DNA of 64,000 bases from NCBI GenBank assembly GCA_028829895.1, contig CM054184.1:20625701-20689700 (forward strand). Reading direction: 5' to 3'. This DNA comes from Sinotaia quadrata. Lineage: Eukaryota > Mollusca > Gastropoda > Architaenioglossa > Viviparidae. A program made the position numbers and the translations under genes. The notes under the pieces were generated by a model, which searched no databases, was not told the DNA's origin, and saw only the letters and a list, made by a program, of their open reading frames with translations. Of the stretch, positions 22,446 through 32,618 are shown piece by piece; position 1 is the first letter of the stretch, and every line of letters begins with the position of its first letter.

Positions 22446-25086
22446 TTAATGCAATGCAAATGACTATAAATTGTACTCGCCATCTGCAAGATATAAATAT
22501 GATCTAATTATTTAGTGCGAGGCATAAGTCAGTCACCATAAGAAAGATTTATATTTGCTCTGTGCAGTATTAACTTTTCAGACATGTCTCAGTCACGTGG
22601 TAGTAGCACATAGTGTTATTCCTGCCAACGACTAAGATTGCTAATATATTCATATATAAACAATCATGCTTATTATTACAATTAACACCTAATTTTAAAT
22701 TTGTGGCAAGGTTACTGTCTGTTAATTGCTAATTATTAATTTATGATATTTTACTCATAATTAACACAAAAATCAATAATCCTCCCTTGCAATCAACACA
22801 CACAGTCACCCGACAGGGGTCTTTTGTCTTTGCGGTCACGAGAGCGACTAGGTCAATCCCTGGAGCTGTCTGCTAACTAATTAACTCTCTGTCCAAGTGT
22901 CTGGACTAACAGACCTTAATTGAATTATCTTGTCAATCTTTGTCTTTAATCCAGGCTCCACACACACACACACACACACACATATATCTCTCTACGATGA
23001 CGAAAACTATCCTAAAACTTGCACTTAACCGTCTTTCTATTGTCGTTACGCCATTGGCAGCCTCCACCCATCATCATGCGCCAAGTACCTCTCTATCAAT
23101 GTAACGAGAGTGGATAGTTATAAATTCAACAATTTATTAAAGAAAAATAAATAATAATTAAAAAGAGTTTACAATTGATGTCGTCAAATTACACACAAGG
23201 CAATTTATCAGAAATCACAAATTTCATCCAAGACACATAGAACTCAGTTAATCAAGAAAAACATATACCAACTCCAAGAACAATTATTAGGAATTTTACA
23301 TAATAGAAATGTCAATACAGTTTAGCTTATACAAGTTCTCAAGGTCAATACAGTTTAGTTTAGCTTATACAAGTCCCAACAAGAATTCCACTGCTCACTG
23401 ATCTTTAGCACCTTTAGCAGAATCCAATGGCAGTTACAGTTGTCAATGTAGAAATACAATATTAGTCTTCAATCGTCAACTCACAAGACAGTCGACATAG
23501 ACAATGTCAAGACATGTGAAGCTTGATGGCAGCAAGGGATGAAGTTTACCAACACTTCCACATCAGGCAAAACAGCGGTCACGGTTGACTGCGCAAATAC
23601 TAAAGACAGGGTGAACATGTTACTTAAATTATATCCAAGTTACGCAAGAATCACTGACCTCTATCAATAAACTCATCACACTGAGATTTGAAATGGCGAA
23701 ATTTAACATGTAAATTTACAAGAATAAGAATTAATTAAATATTGATTTAATTAATTAATTAAGTGCATTAATTTGCATTTTTTCTTCACAAAATTGTTCT
23801 GAAAAATGTATAAATTAATGAAGCCATCAGCCCTGAAAAAGATACATGATATTGTACATAGTTAGAAAGTATGCTATTTTTGTTTAATATATTGATGAAC
23901 AGCTTTATCATAATGAGAATGTTTTATGAATTACTTGAACTTACCTCGGGATAACAGTCGACATTTCAATTCTTATGTTAGTATATCATTATTAGTCTTA
24001 TTTGTAAAGTTAGACAAAATGTTATATATGTATTTATTATTGAACTATACACAGGAAATATAACTAGCAAAAATAGAGCACTACCACCTCTAGCTTTGTC
24101 ACGAAGTCACTAACTCTCCTATTCTCACTCCGTGACAATCATTTACTCTCTCGCTCATTCACACTCTCTCCCCATCATTAGTTGGCTCACTCACTCGAAA
24201 AAAATAAATATGCCTGATCAAACGAGTCGCCTATATAGAACTGGGAAAAACAGCAGTTGCCGTAATGACTGTTAGAACAAATATCACCTTTTAACATCAT
24301 GACATTGTCTCCCTTACAGAGTTGCTAAAAACAAGATAGGACCTGAAAAGTTTAATGGTTTCTACTTATCATTTTCTACTTGATTTATCAGATATCGTAT
24401 CAAACCTGGCGAAATATTTTGTTATTGGTTGATTGTTTTGATTTTCACTTCCTCCTTACCTTCATGACAGCCTCGTTGTCATTTATTCCAGGGGTTGTGT
24501 AATTTGACTCTGATAATTGTCATTACGCTCAGTGTGAAGTAATCCGGTGCAGCAGAAATAAGTTAACTGGCAGAAAATAATTGGTGACTATCCTATATTT
24601 TTTCCTCCATCATATATCCTGACGACAAGAAATAACTCTCAAACGTTAGTTCACGGATAACGCTGAGCGACGTTTAGCCGTTTTACGTCCTCACCGCAGA
24701 ACATTTAAACGACAGTGACTGAAGTTACAAGGAAAAATATTTCATACGTCAATGTCCCATTATCTATAAAGACCCGAATGACGTTAAAGCAATAGTGAAC
24801 GTGGATTTAGTGATCCATAAATGTGTCATTAAATACAATGTAGCGAGAGAATATTCAAATATATTTCGCTCTTTTACAATGCATTAAACAGATTATATTC
24901 TCTAGGAAGCTTCCTTGACGTATGAAAAAAGAAAACACCATTAATAGAGTTTTTATAAGTAACTTTCTTGTTACTTCCATGGGACTAGTGATTTTGGATG
25001 ATAGCCGTTATTAGAAGGTCATTTAACTACGACCGACTCGCGAGTGTAGAGCAAGCCATCTCTACCTCTAAAAGCCGTTACACACT
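22446..25086. other. Intergenic DNA, little recognised
   Basis: Contains a (CA)n tract at 22958-22984 and a short duplication at 23312-23375 (GTCAATACAGTTTAGCTTAT). A tiny minus-strand ATG-to-donor candidate lies at 23964-23945 (MSTVIPR, then GTAAGT) upstream of the ankyrin pseudogene. It is plausible as a first exon but unsupported. No other coding signal was seen. Confidence 0.4.
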
Positions 25087-25404
25087 ACTTCTATACAGCA
25101 AAGAATGCAGTTTGTATCTGTACGGTCAGGTTATACACTACTTCTATACAGCAAAGAATGCAGTTTGTATCTGTACGGTCAGGTTATACACTACTTCTAT
25201 ACAGCAAAGAATGCAGTTTGTATCTGTACGGTCAAGTTATACACTACTTCTATACAGCAAAGAATGCAGTTTGTATCTGTACAGTCAAGTTATACACTAC
25301 TTCTATACAGTAAAGAATGCAGTTTGTATCTGTACGGTCAAGTTATACACTACTTCTGTACAGCAAAGAATGCAATTTCTTATCTGTACAGTCAAGTTAT
25401 ACAA
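25087..25404. repeat. Minisatellite, 53 bp x 6
   Basis: Units starting ACTTCTATACAGCAAAGAAT recur every 53 bp and then read GCAGTTTGTATCTGTACGGT. All three plus frames lack stops, so long repeat-peptide frames of 103 and 164 codons run through. There is no other sign of a gene. Confidence 0.95.
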
Positions 25405-25491
25405 CTTGAAGACTAATTGGTTATATACTAGCTTGATTTTCTCCATATTTATCCTCTCTGTCTTTAGCAGTTTGTATTTCGCTCTATCTTG

Positions 25492-25745
25492 AAGTTATCT
25501 ATTTACAGATCTGAGTGTTAAATGTTCACTGTGTCGTGAAGTTTGCTATCTATTTACAGATCTGAGTGTTAAATGTTCGCTGTGTCGTGAAGTTTGCTAT
25601 GTATTTACAGATCTGAGTGTTAAATGTTCGCTGTGTCGTGAAGTTTGCTATGTATTTACAGATCTGAGTGTTAAATGTTCGCTGTGTCGTGAAGTTTGCT
25701 ATGTATTTACAGATCTGAGTGTTGAGTGTTTCGCTCTGTCGTGAA
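25492..25745. repeat. Minisatellite, 51 bp x 5
   Basis: Units with TATTTACAGATCTGAGTGTT and AAATGTTCGCTGTGTCGTGA. The last unit is diverged. It lies 87 bp after the 53-bp array. Confidence 0.95.
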
Positions 25746-26449
25746 GGGTGTTATAAAATGACGGATCTGAGTGCTGAGTTTATAGTTGAAGGCTAATTAC
25801 TAACTACAATTGATTATTATTTTGCAGCTAAGAAAACAATTGGCCATTTAATTTATTATAATTTTATTTGTGTTTACAGCTTGTGTTTCTCCCATTTCGT
25901 CTCTTCTGTTGGAACATTGCCCGTGGTAGATTGAGGACACTGTACAGGATGACGTATGTGTTGTTGGTATATGAATAAAGGGAAGGAACCCCATGGGCTT
26001 ACATTTATTATGTGTGTGGTGTTGGTACAGGAATAAAATTATCCTACCGGCTTAATTTTATTAAGTGTATGAACAAGCATACACTTTGTTTTAGTGAATT
26101 AAATCAAGAAACTTTTAGTGACTTACATTAGTTTAAAAGAAAACTCGTAGTAGCTCTGTAAATATTCGAACGAGTTAGCCAGTAATTAATATAATAATAC
26201 ATATAATAATATATTAATATTATTATTATAGATTCACGATTAGAAGAGTTACGGGGTAAGGTATCTGACTTTCATTATGTAATGCATTTATGATTGCCTT
26301 TCATACAGTGATATTTTCAATTGTTAACTGTGACGGATCATAAGGAAAGCTTTCTTAATTGCATTTAATGTATAAGGAAAGAGTAAGCGTGAACATTATT
26401 ATGCATCCATGAAATTTTATTAGCATTCGACCAAAGTTATGTTAGCCTG
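25746..26449. other. Intergenic DNA, nothing recognised
   Basis: AT-rich, including an ATAATAATATATTAATATTA block near 26192-26230. Confidence 0.4.
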
Positions 26450-26780
26450 TATATTGTTCCCTTTGACTTGGGGTACACTATAAAGTGTGTTCTGTAGTTT
26501 GATATGAAGTCTGTATAGTGTGATGTGTGGTTTGGTGCTCTCATATGAAGTCTGTATACTGTGCTCTGTGTTCTGATGTGGTCTGTATAGTGTGATATGT
26601 GGTTTGGTGTGAAAGTATGTTGTTCTCCCATATTAAGTCTGTATACTGTATTCTTTGGCCTGATGTGATATCTGTATTCTGTGGTCTGATGTGATGTTTG
26701 TATACTGTGGTCTGATATGATGTCAGTATACTGTGCTTTTTTGTCTGATGTGATGTCTGTATATTGTGCTCTGAGGTGAT
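26450..26780. repeat. Degenerate minisatellite, ~25-30 bp
   Basis: Repeated TCTGATGTGATGTCTGTATA and CTGTGGTCTGATATGATGT words, with irregular spacing. Confidence 0.8.
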
Positions 26781-27302
26781 CTAACTGTCAGAGCATTAAA
26801 CAAGTCCCAACAGGTAAGTGCTTTATTTGATTTCTAATTATATGTTCACATTCTCATTGAGTTCCAGATTTAATGTTGAAATACCATTCAGTTATATTTC
26901 TGTTTGATCGTTTCCTACCAGTATTGAAATGTTTCCTTTCCCGGCAATCGAGAGATTAAGTCAAGTGGCAAAGTGTTTCTCGTAAAATAACAGTTAAGTC
27001 ATGATGACATAAGCTCTTGAACAGTTGGCAGTTCGTCACATAATTGTTTTCCTGCTGAGCAGGAAAAATGAAAACAAAAATAACTAAAGGAAAGTGCATA
27101 TCATATTTTTCCTTGAAAACTCTGTATATGTTGTTAACTTTCAACAGCTCACGTCTTAAACTGGTGCAGAAAATGTTGGGTTAAATACACACAATTTAAA
27201 TGAAAATAAAGAGCATAAGTATCCATTGTGTTGGAATAATTTATCGTTTCATTCTACCACTTACGACTCAATCAAAAGGTTGTAATTGTTCGCATCTAAA
27301 AC
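26781..27302. other. Intergenic DNA, nothing firm
   Basis: A consensus-like splice donor AACAG|GTAAGT at about 26815 lies upstream of the ankyrin fragment on the same strand. No exon could be built from it. Confidence 0.3.
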
Positions 27303-27948
27303 GAACATCGATGTCTTGACACGTTATTATCGCTTGGTGATGTCCATATAAACTGTCGTTATGGAGGTAGTTCGGTTCTTGAAACAGCCGTTAAACCGCA
27401 GACTGGATACAGAAAGAAGTCACTGAAAGACTCCCTTATTATAGCACTCCTAGAGAGAGGTGCTGATCCTCTCTTTGCCGATGAAAACGGTCACACACTG
27501 CTGAGTTTGATAGTGGACTGATGTACGGACTTTAATGAAGAATCAAACCTCAGCATTCTTACATCTCTCTTGCAGCTTGGAATGACAACACATCAGTCCC
27601 GCTTAACCACAGCGTTTTGTTCACACATAATTATTTGGATCTCTCCCCCAGCGTGACGTCACCTACAGAAATGATGCTGCGGAAAAGAAATGCTGTCCTT
27701 GAAATATTAATCGAGTCAGGAGCGAGTTCCAATCACGCACTCTGGGACCTTCACGGATCGCTTGAAAAGCCGCTCTTCATGGAAGTAGAGAAAGATGCCT
27801 GCACATATATTGTCCCCAAGATTGTCAAACACGCCACATGTCAACCTCGCTCTCTGAGATCTCTCTGTCGACTGGTAATCTCGCGTGCCGTCGGTGTCGG
27901 CCTTGAACGTACCAAACGTGTGGCTTCCTTATCATTGCCTCCGTTCTT

Positions 27949-27949
<1 letters not shown>
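27303..27949 (+). pseudogene. Ankyrin-SOCS pseudogene fragment
   Basis: The plus strand encodes the end of an ankyrin-SOCS protein. LDTLLSLGDVHINCRYGG and ALLERGADPLFADENGHTLL are followed by a TGA at 27519, then LLQLGMTTHQSR, a second TGA at 27654, and a change of frame. It continues with VTSPTEMMLRKRN, LIESGASSNHALW and the BC-box SLRSLCRLVISRAVG. The Cul5-box half begins (VASLSLPPFL) and then runs straight into a (CA)n tract that replaces the expected LKDYLLF-type ending. Two stops, a frameshift and the lost SOCS terminus make it a pseudogene. No ankyrin repeats are seen upstream of 27303, so the copy is also truncated at its 5' end. Confidence 0.85.
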
Positions 27950-28002
<53 letters not shown>

Positions 28003-28019
28003 ACACACATATACACACA

Positions 28020-28059
<40 letters not shown>
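27950..28059. repeat. (CA)n microsatellite ending the SOCS fragment
   Basis: CA repeat with a few CATA interruptions, starting exactly inside the Cul5-box part of the ankyrin-SOCS fragment. Confidence 0.97.
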
Positions 28060-28063
<4 letters not shown>

Positions 28064-28198
28064 CTTAAACAGTAAATCTAAGACTAATTACAAATTTTGA
28101 AGAAACTAATTTTTCATCGCGAATGAATGATAACCTTGTATCAATTTTCAAAGATTGATTTCACGAGTGATGCACGGATTGCAGTCTGGTGAACTATT

Positions 28199-28200
<2 letters not shown>

Positions 28201-28234
<34 letters not shown>
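28201..28234. repeat. (GATA)n microsatellite
   Basis: Eight pure GATA copies, about 75 bp left of the hAT element. Confidence 0.97.
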
Positions 28235-28309
28235 ATTGATCAAATTAATAATATTTTTTAGATCATAAGCTAAGCATATCTTGTATGTATACACGCATAA
28301 GGAATATAG

Positions 28310-29285
28310 CAGGGGTGCACAAACCGCGGCCCGCGGGCCGCATGCGGCCCCCAGAAGACTTTAGGATGTTACCATTATGCAAGGAGCTATAATCTGAACA
28401 AGGGAGTAGAACATTGGCCTGCTTTCCCGTGCATGCATCTTGTGCTGTGTTGAAAACAAACTCTGGATACGGTATTGAGGTGAGAGCTCTGTGTATTGGG
28501 CACATTGTTCACTTCAGCTGATCAAAGGGGTATAGTAGTAATCTGCGCATCTTTGATGTATGGTGACATCAAATAGCATTAGAAAGAGCGTCGTCATCTA
28601 GACCCAAGCAGGCAGCCAGCCAGCCAAAGTTCAGTCTGGGGATGGGGTGAGGTGACGCGGGGGAAGGAAGGTGCAGTCAGTCAGTGGATGTCTGGTTGGA
28701 ATGTAGTGAATTAATTACATGTTTCCAAAGAAAGTGAAGTTGTTTTTAAACACTGCCCTTTGTAAATATGTAGTGTAGAGTCCGTGCCTGATCACTGTCA
28801 ACTGGAGGTTATTGATCTTCAATGTTCACCTGAACTGAAGTCATCATTTCAGCAGAACAACATTTAACATTTTACGGAAGTCTCAGCTCGAGCACATACA
28901 GAAGTGTCAAGGACTTGGCTTGCAAGTTGTTGTCAGAATTCGGCAGCACATACTTGTGTGAACAAACGTTTTCAGTAGTGAAAATGAACAAGAACAAGCT
29001 GAGATCGAATTTGACCCGACAACAATCTCTGTTCGATTTTGAGGCTGGCGACTACAAAACTCCAACCAAATATTGACAAAGTTGTTAACAACATTCAGAC
29101 TCACCCTTCTCACTAATAAAGACTAAATCTAGGTTAATAAGGCAAAAACGAATGTAAAGACATTATTTCAATATTTGTGTTGTTCTTTTTGTACTGAGCC
29201 ATCCATGTGCAATCTGACTTGCGGCCCTCCATGCACTATCAATTGGAAATGTGGCCCTCTGGCCTAAAAAGTTTGTGCACCCCTG
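28310..29285. mobile_element. Non-autonomous hAT transposon, complete ends
   Basis: 976 bp bounded by 15-bp perfect terminal inverted repeats, CAGGGGTGCACAAAC at 28310 and its complement ending at 29285. They are flanked by a perfect 8-bp target-site duplication GAATATAG (28302-28309 and 29286-29293), the hallmark length of the hAT superfamily. GC-rich GGCCCGCGGGCC sequence follows the left end. Inside is a short, broken 3' piece of transposase coding sequence, so the element is an internal deletion derivative that would depend on an outside transposase. Confidence 0.95.
28807..29116 (+). pseudogene. hAT transposase C-terminal remnant
   Basis: Translated pieces match the conserved hAT dimerisation region: IDLQCSPELKSSF, then FGSTYLCEQTFSVVK with MNKNKLRSNL, and in another frame LRLATTKLQPNIDK, ending at a TAA at 29114. 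A frameshift separates the last two, and there is a stop between the first two. The catalytic N-terminal two thirds are absent. Confidence 0.85.
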
Positions 29286-29355
29286 GAATATAGGAACAAA
29301 TACAATCGATTATACAATTTTTTTCATTTATTGTTCTTATATTATATTGTATTTA

Positions 29356-29531
29356 CCCGTGACCCGACAAATGCGCGAAAGACAATTGCTCGCCCCGACA
29401 AATGCGCGAGAGGGTTAGGGTTAGGGTTAGGATTAGAGTTAGAGTTAGGGTTAGGTTTAGGGAGAGAATGCGATTTCGTCGTCGCGCTTTTGTCCATCGC
29501 GATTTCGTCGTCGCGCTTTTGTCGGTGAACC
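29356..29531. mobile_element. Small inverted-repeat element with TTAGGG core
   Basis: 176 bp with imperfect inverted ends (CCGACAAATGCGCG on the left, twice; CGCGCTTTTGTC on the right, twice) flanked by a 7-bp direct repeat GTATTTA (29349-29355 and 29532-29538). The centre, 29412-29462, is a telomere-like run of TTAGGG with TTAGAG and TTAGGA variants. It is most simply a MITE-like element. The superfamily is not clear. Confidence 0.7.
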
Positions 29532-29538
29532 GTATTTA

Positions 29539-30045
29539 TCAGAGTGAGTGTTTGGATTCTTAAACCCGCTTAATTTCGTGCGGTTATTTAGTCGTTGATT
29601 TTAATATTCTTCACGTCAGAGGAAATATTCTTTGTTAACATCTTCGTAATCTTTAATGTCACAGTAAACATTTAGAGTAAGTTTATTTGTAACAAATACA
29701 TTTAAATTTTATGGTAATCTTGTGTTTATTAATTTCTAAGTCTCATTCATTAGAAACCGTAAGGAAAGGAATAGAAAAATAACAATTTTGCTTCAATCTA
29801 GTTTTCCTTTAAAAAATATAAATAAGTTTAAGGCACTATACAATATTTTTAATGTCTCTTGAGGCAATAATAAATGTAATAATTATTATAAGTCAAAATA
29901 AGCAGCTAATAATCATTTCCTGAGATAGTTTATATTCAAAACAAATTCATTCACAAACATAAAGTATTGCAATTATTACCATTTTCTGTTTCTTTATTAC
30001 CATTGGCTTAAAGTAGTCTTTATTATGATACTGTATGTTAGAAAA
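29539..30045. other. Intergenic DNA, nothing recognised
   Basis: AT-rich with no repeats of note. Confidence 0.4.
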
Positions 30046-30295
30046 GCAGTAAACTATAACATCTTTATTAACAATAAGCCATCACATTTGCATTAGCAGT
30101 AAACTATTACATCTTTATTAACAATAAGCCATCACATTTGCATTAGCAGTAAACTATTACATCTTTATTAACAATAAGCCATCACATTTGCATTAGCAGT
30201 AAACTATTACATCTTTATTAACAATAAGCCATCACATTTGCATTAGCAGTAAACTATTACATCTTTATTAACAATAAGCCATCACATTTGCATAA
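30046..30295. repeat. Minisatellite, 50 bp x 5
   Basis: Five almost identical units starting GCAGTAAACTATTACATCTT every 50 bp. Confidence 0.97.
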
Positions 30296-30299
30296 GCCA

Positions 30300-30800
30300 T
30301 TATGTCTTTAGGTGTAAGCTATTAAATCTTTATTACCATAAATATTAACTTGTTTAATAGCACTAAATTTTTACATCTTTATCTGTAGGAATTTATTACA
30401 TCTTTATTAGTAGTAAGTTATTACATATTATTACTAGTAAGTTTTTACATCTTTATTAGTAGTAAGTTATTACATATTATTACTAGTAAGTTTTTACATC
30501 TTTATTAGTAGTAAGTTATTACATATTATTACTAGTAAGTTTTTACATCTTTATTAGTAGTAAGTTATTACATATTATTACTAGTAAGTTTTTACATCTT
30601 TATTAGTAGTAAGTTATTACATATTATTACTAGTAAGTTTTTACATCTTTATTAGTAGAAAGTTATTACATCTTTATTAGTAGTAATTTTTCCATTTTAG
30701 TAGTAGTAAGTTATTACACTTTTATAAGAAGTAAGTTATTACATCCTTATTAGTAGTAATTTTTTCCATCATTATATGATGTAATTTATTATATCTTAAT
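30300..30800. repeat. Minisatellite with 49-bp dimer core
   Basis: A degenerate ~24-bp unit of the type TAAGTTATTACATCTTTATTAGTAG fills the region. In its middle, 30415-30659, a 24-bp variant (AAGTTATTACATATTATTAC) and a 25-bp variant (AAGTTTTTACATCTTTATTA) alternate as an exact 49-bp dimer five times. Confidence 0.92.
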
Positions 30801-31206
30801 TTCAGTTAAGTACATACTTTAGGTGATGCACATTATCATTCACTTTGTTAATGACGAGGTAAATTCATGACAGAACTGTCATTAACAAGCATCCGTAACT
30901 CTCTACACACTTCAATATTTGCTAGATTACAAGTAGTTCATAATATAGCAAAACGAAATACATATATTTTTTTATTAATTGCTTTAGACGCTATTCATAT
31001 AACACAATTGCAATTAAAATGAATTAATCAATTTTATTACTGTACGAACTTGGAATAACATTATTCTTATTTAAATTTATCATTTCCCGGCATTTATTTA
31101 ATGCAGTAATATTTCGACTTTCGGCTAACGGTCTATAGGGATTCCATCATGTGCAAACAGGTGTAATATGGTAACACCTTAGGCCGGGCTGTGAGATTGG
31201 AAGGAG

Positions 31207-31320
31207 TGTATACTGAGAGTGGTGGTCTTGTGTACATACTGAGAGTGGTGGCCTTGTGTACATACTGAGAGTGGTGGCCTTGTGTACATACTGAGAGTGG
31301 TGGTCTTGTGTACATACTGA
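31207..31320. repeat. Minisatellite, 26 bp x ~4.5
   Basis: Units of CATACTGAGAGTGGTGGCCT followed by TGTGTA. Confidence 0.93.
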
Positions 31321-32618
31321 AGAAATGACGTGTTGTTGTTTAGATGTGACCGTTATTAGACATAAGGAGAGGGGGAGAGAGAAAACCTGTCCACTATATT
31401 TGCTGTATTGGTCTTATGATTTTAATAACGTGATATGAAATGACAAAGTTTACCCCTATAAGCAGTTTCACTGGGGTGATTTTTGTTTATTTTATAAGTG
31501 GTTGCGTCATGTTTTGAATCCCCTGACTTGCTGCTGGGTAATGCAAACAAACGGTTAAAACAATTCTAAATATACATATATAAAGATAAAAATATGGTTT
31601 AAACTATCTTTATTACAAGTGTGAAAGGCGGATGGAGGATTGCTATATGATTGCGAAATATGGGTGGGAGCAGGGCAGTCTTGATAACATTATAGGCCAA
31701 AGGACAAAGCATTTCCACAGAAGAAGAAAGATAATCCTCAACTAACTTTGGTACTCATTCTATGTACACAAGTGGACAGCTGAGAGATGTGAAATAAATA
31801 AAATATAGTAACTTAATGTGCAATTTACTAAACAAGATTTCGTGCAAACGGAAATTATGTTGTCAAAATTTGCCTGAATCATTGTGTTTTGTTTGGTAGG
31901 CTGATGTCATTGACAATTCTCTACAGACCACGGTCTTAGTGATTTTAAATCAATCTTAGTTGTGTTGAATGAAATAAATACATGTATTATCCTGAAATAC
32001 TTTATCATCACAGCTATCAATCACAGTATTACATATTATACATATTCGTATTATAAATTAACAACTGCAAACAGAAAAGAAAAGAAAGGCAATTTCATCA
32101 ACAATAACATAATCAATAATGATAAATGCAGCACACCGATATAACTCCTCTGTTTACACATCTGTAATAATAAGCACACTACAGCATTGAGTAATATTAC
32201 AGTAAAGTACACAATTTGCTGTTACAAATCAAATGGAAATGTGAATTGATTTTGTTGACCAGATTGAATCTTATTATTATTACTCTTTAAATATGATAAA
32301 ATAGACATATTGCCATACCTACACATGCAATTAAATCATTAACAGTATGGGTTTCAATTATAACATGGGTTAAAGCATTATAAAGACACACAAACACTGC
32401 GGTTAAAAAAATGAAAAGTTTAACTTTTACTTTCAGAAACTTGTATTCTTTAAATTTTGTTCCACATGTCCAAAGATAGGATTGCCGAGTTTTGATTTCA
32501 AAGCCAAATAAAGTCGTAACATTATAATAATTAACGGACAACTGCAGAACAAGAATAAGTCAAATGGCACAATAACACCCAAAAAAAATATAAGGGCAAT
32601 TGAAACATGTATGATCGT
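31321..32618. other. Intergenic DNA, 3' flank of the 1127-codon gene
   Basis: No gene or repeat was recognised. No canonical AATAAA was found on the minus strand within about 350 bp beyond the stop of the ankyrin gene, so the transcript end is not placed. Confidence 0.4.
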
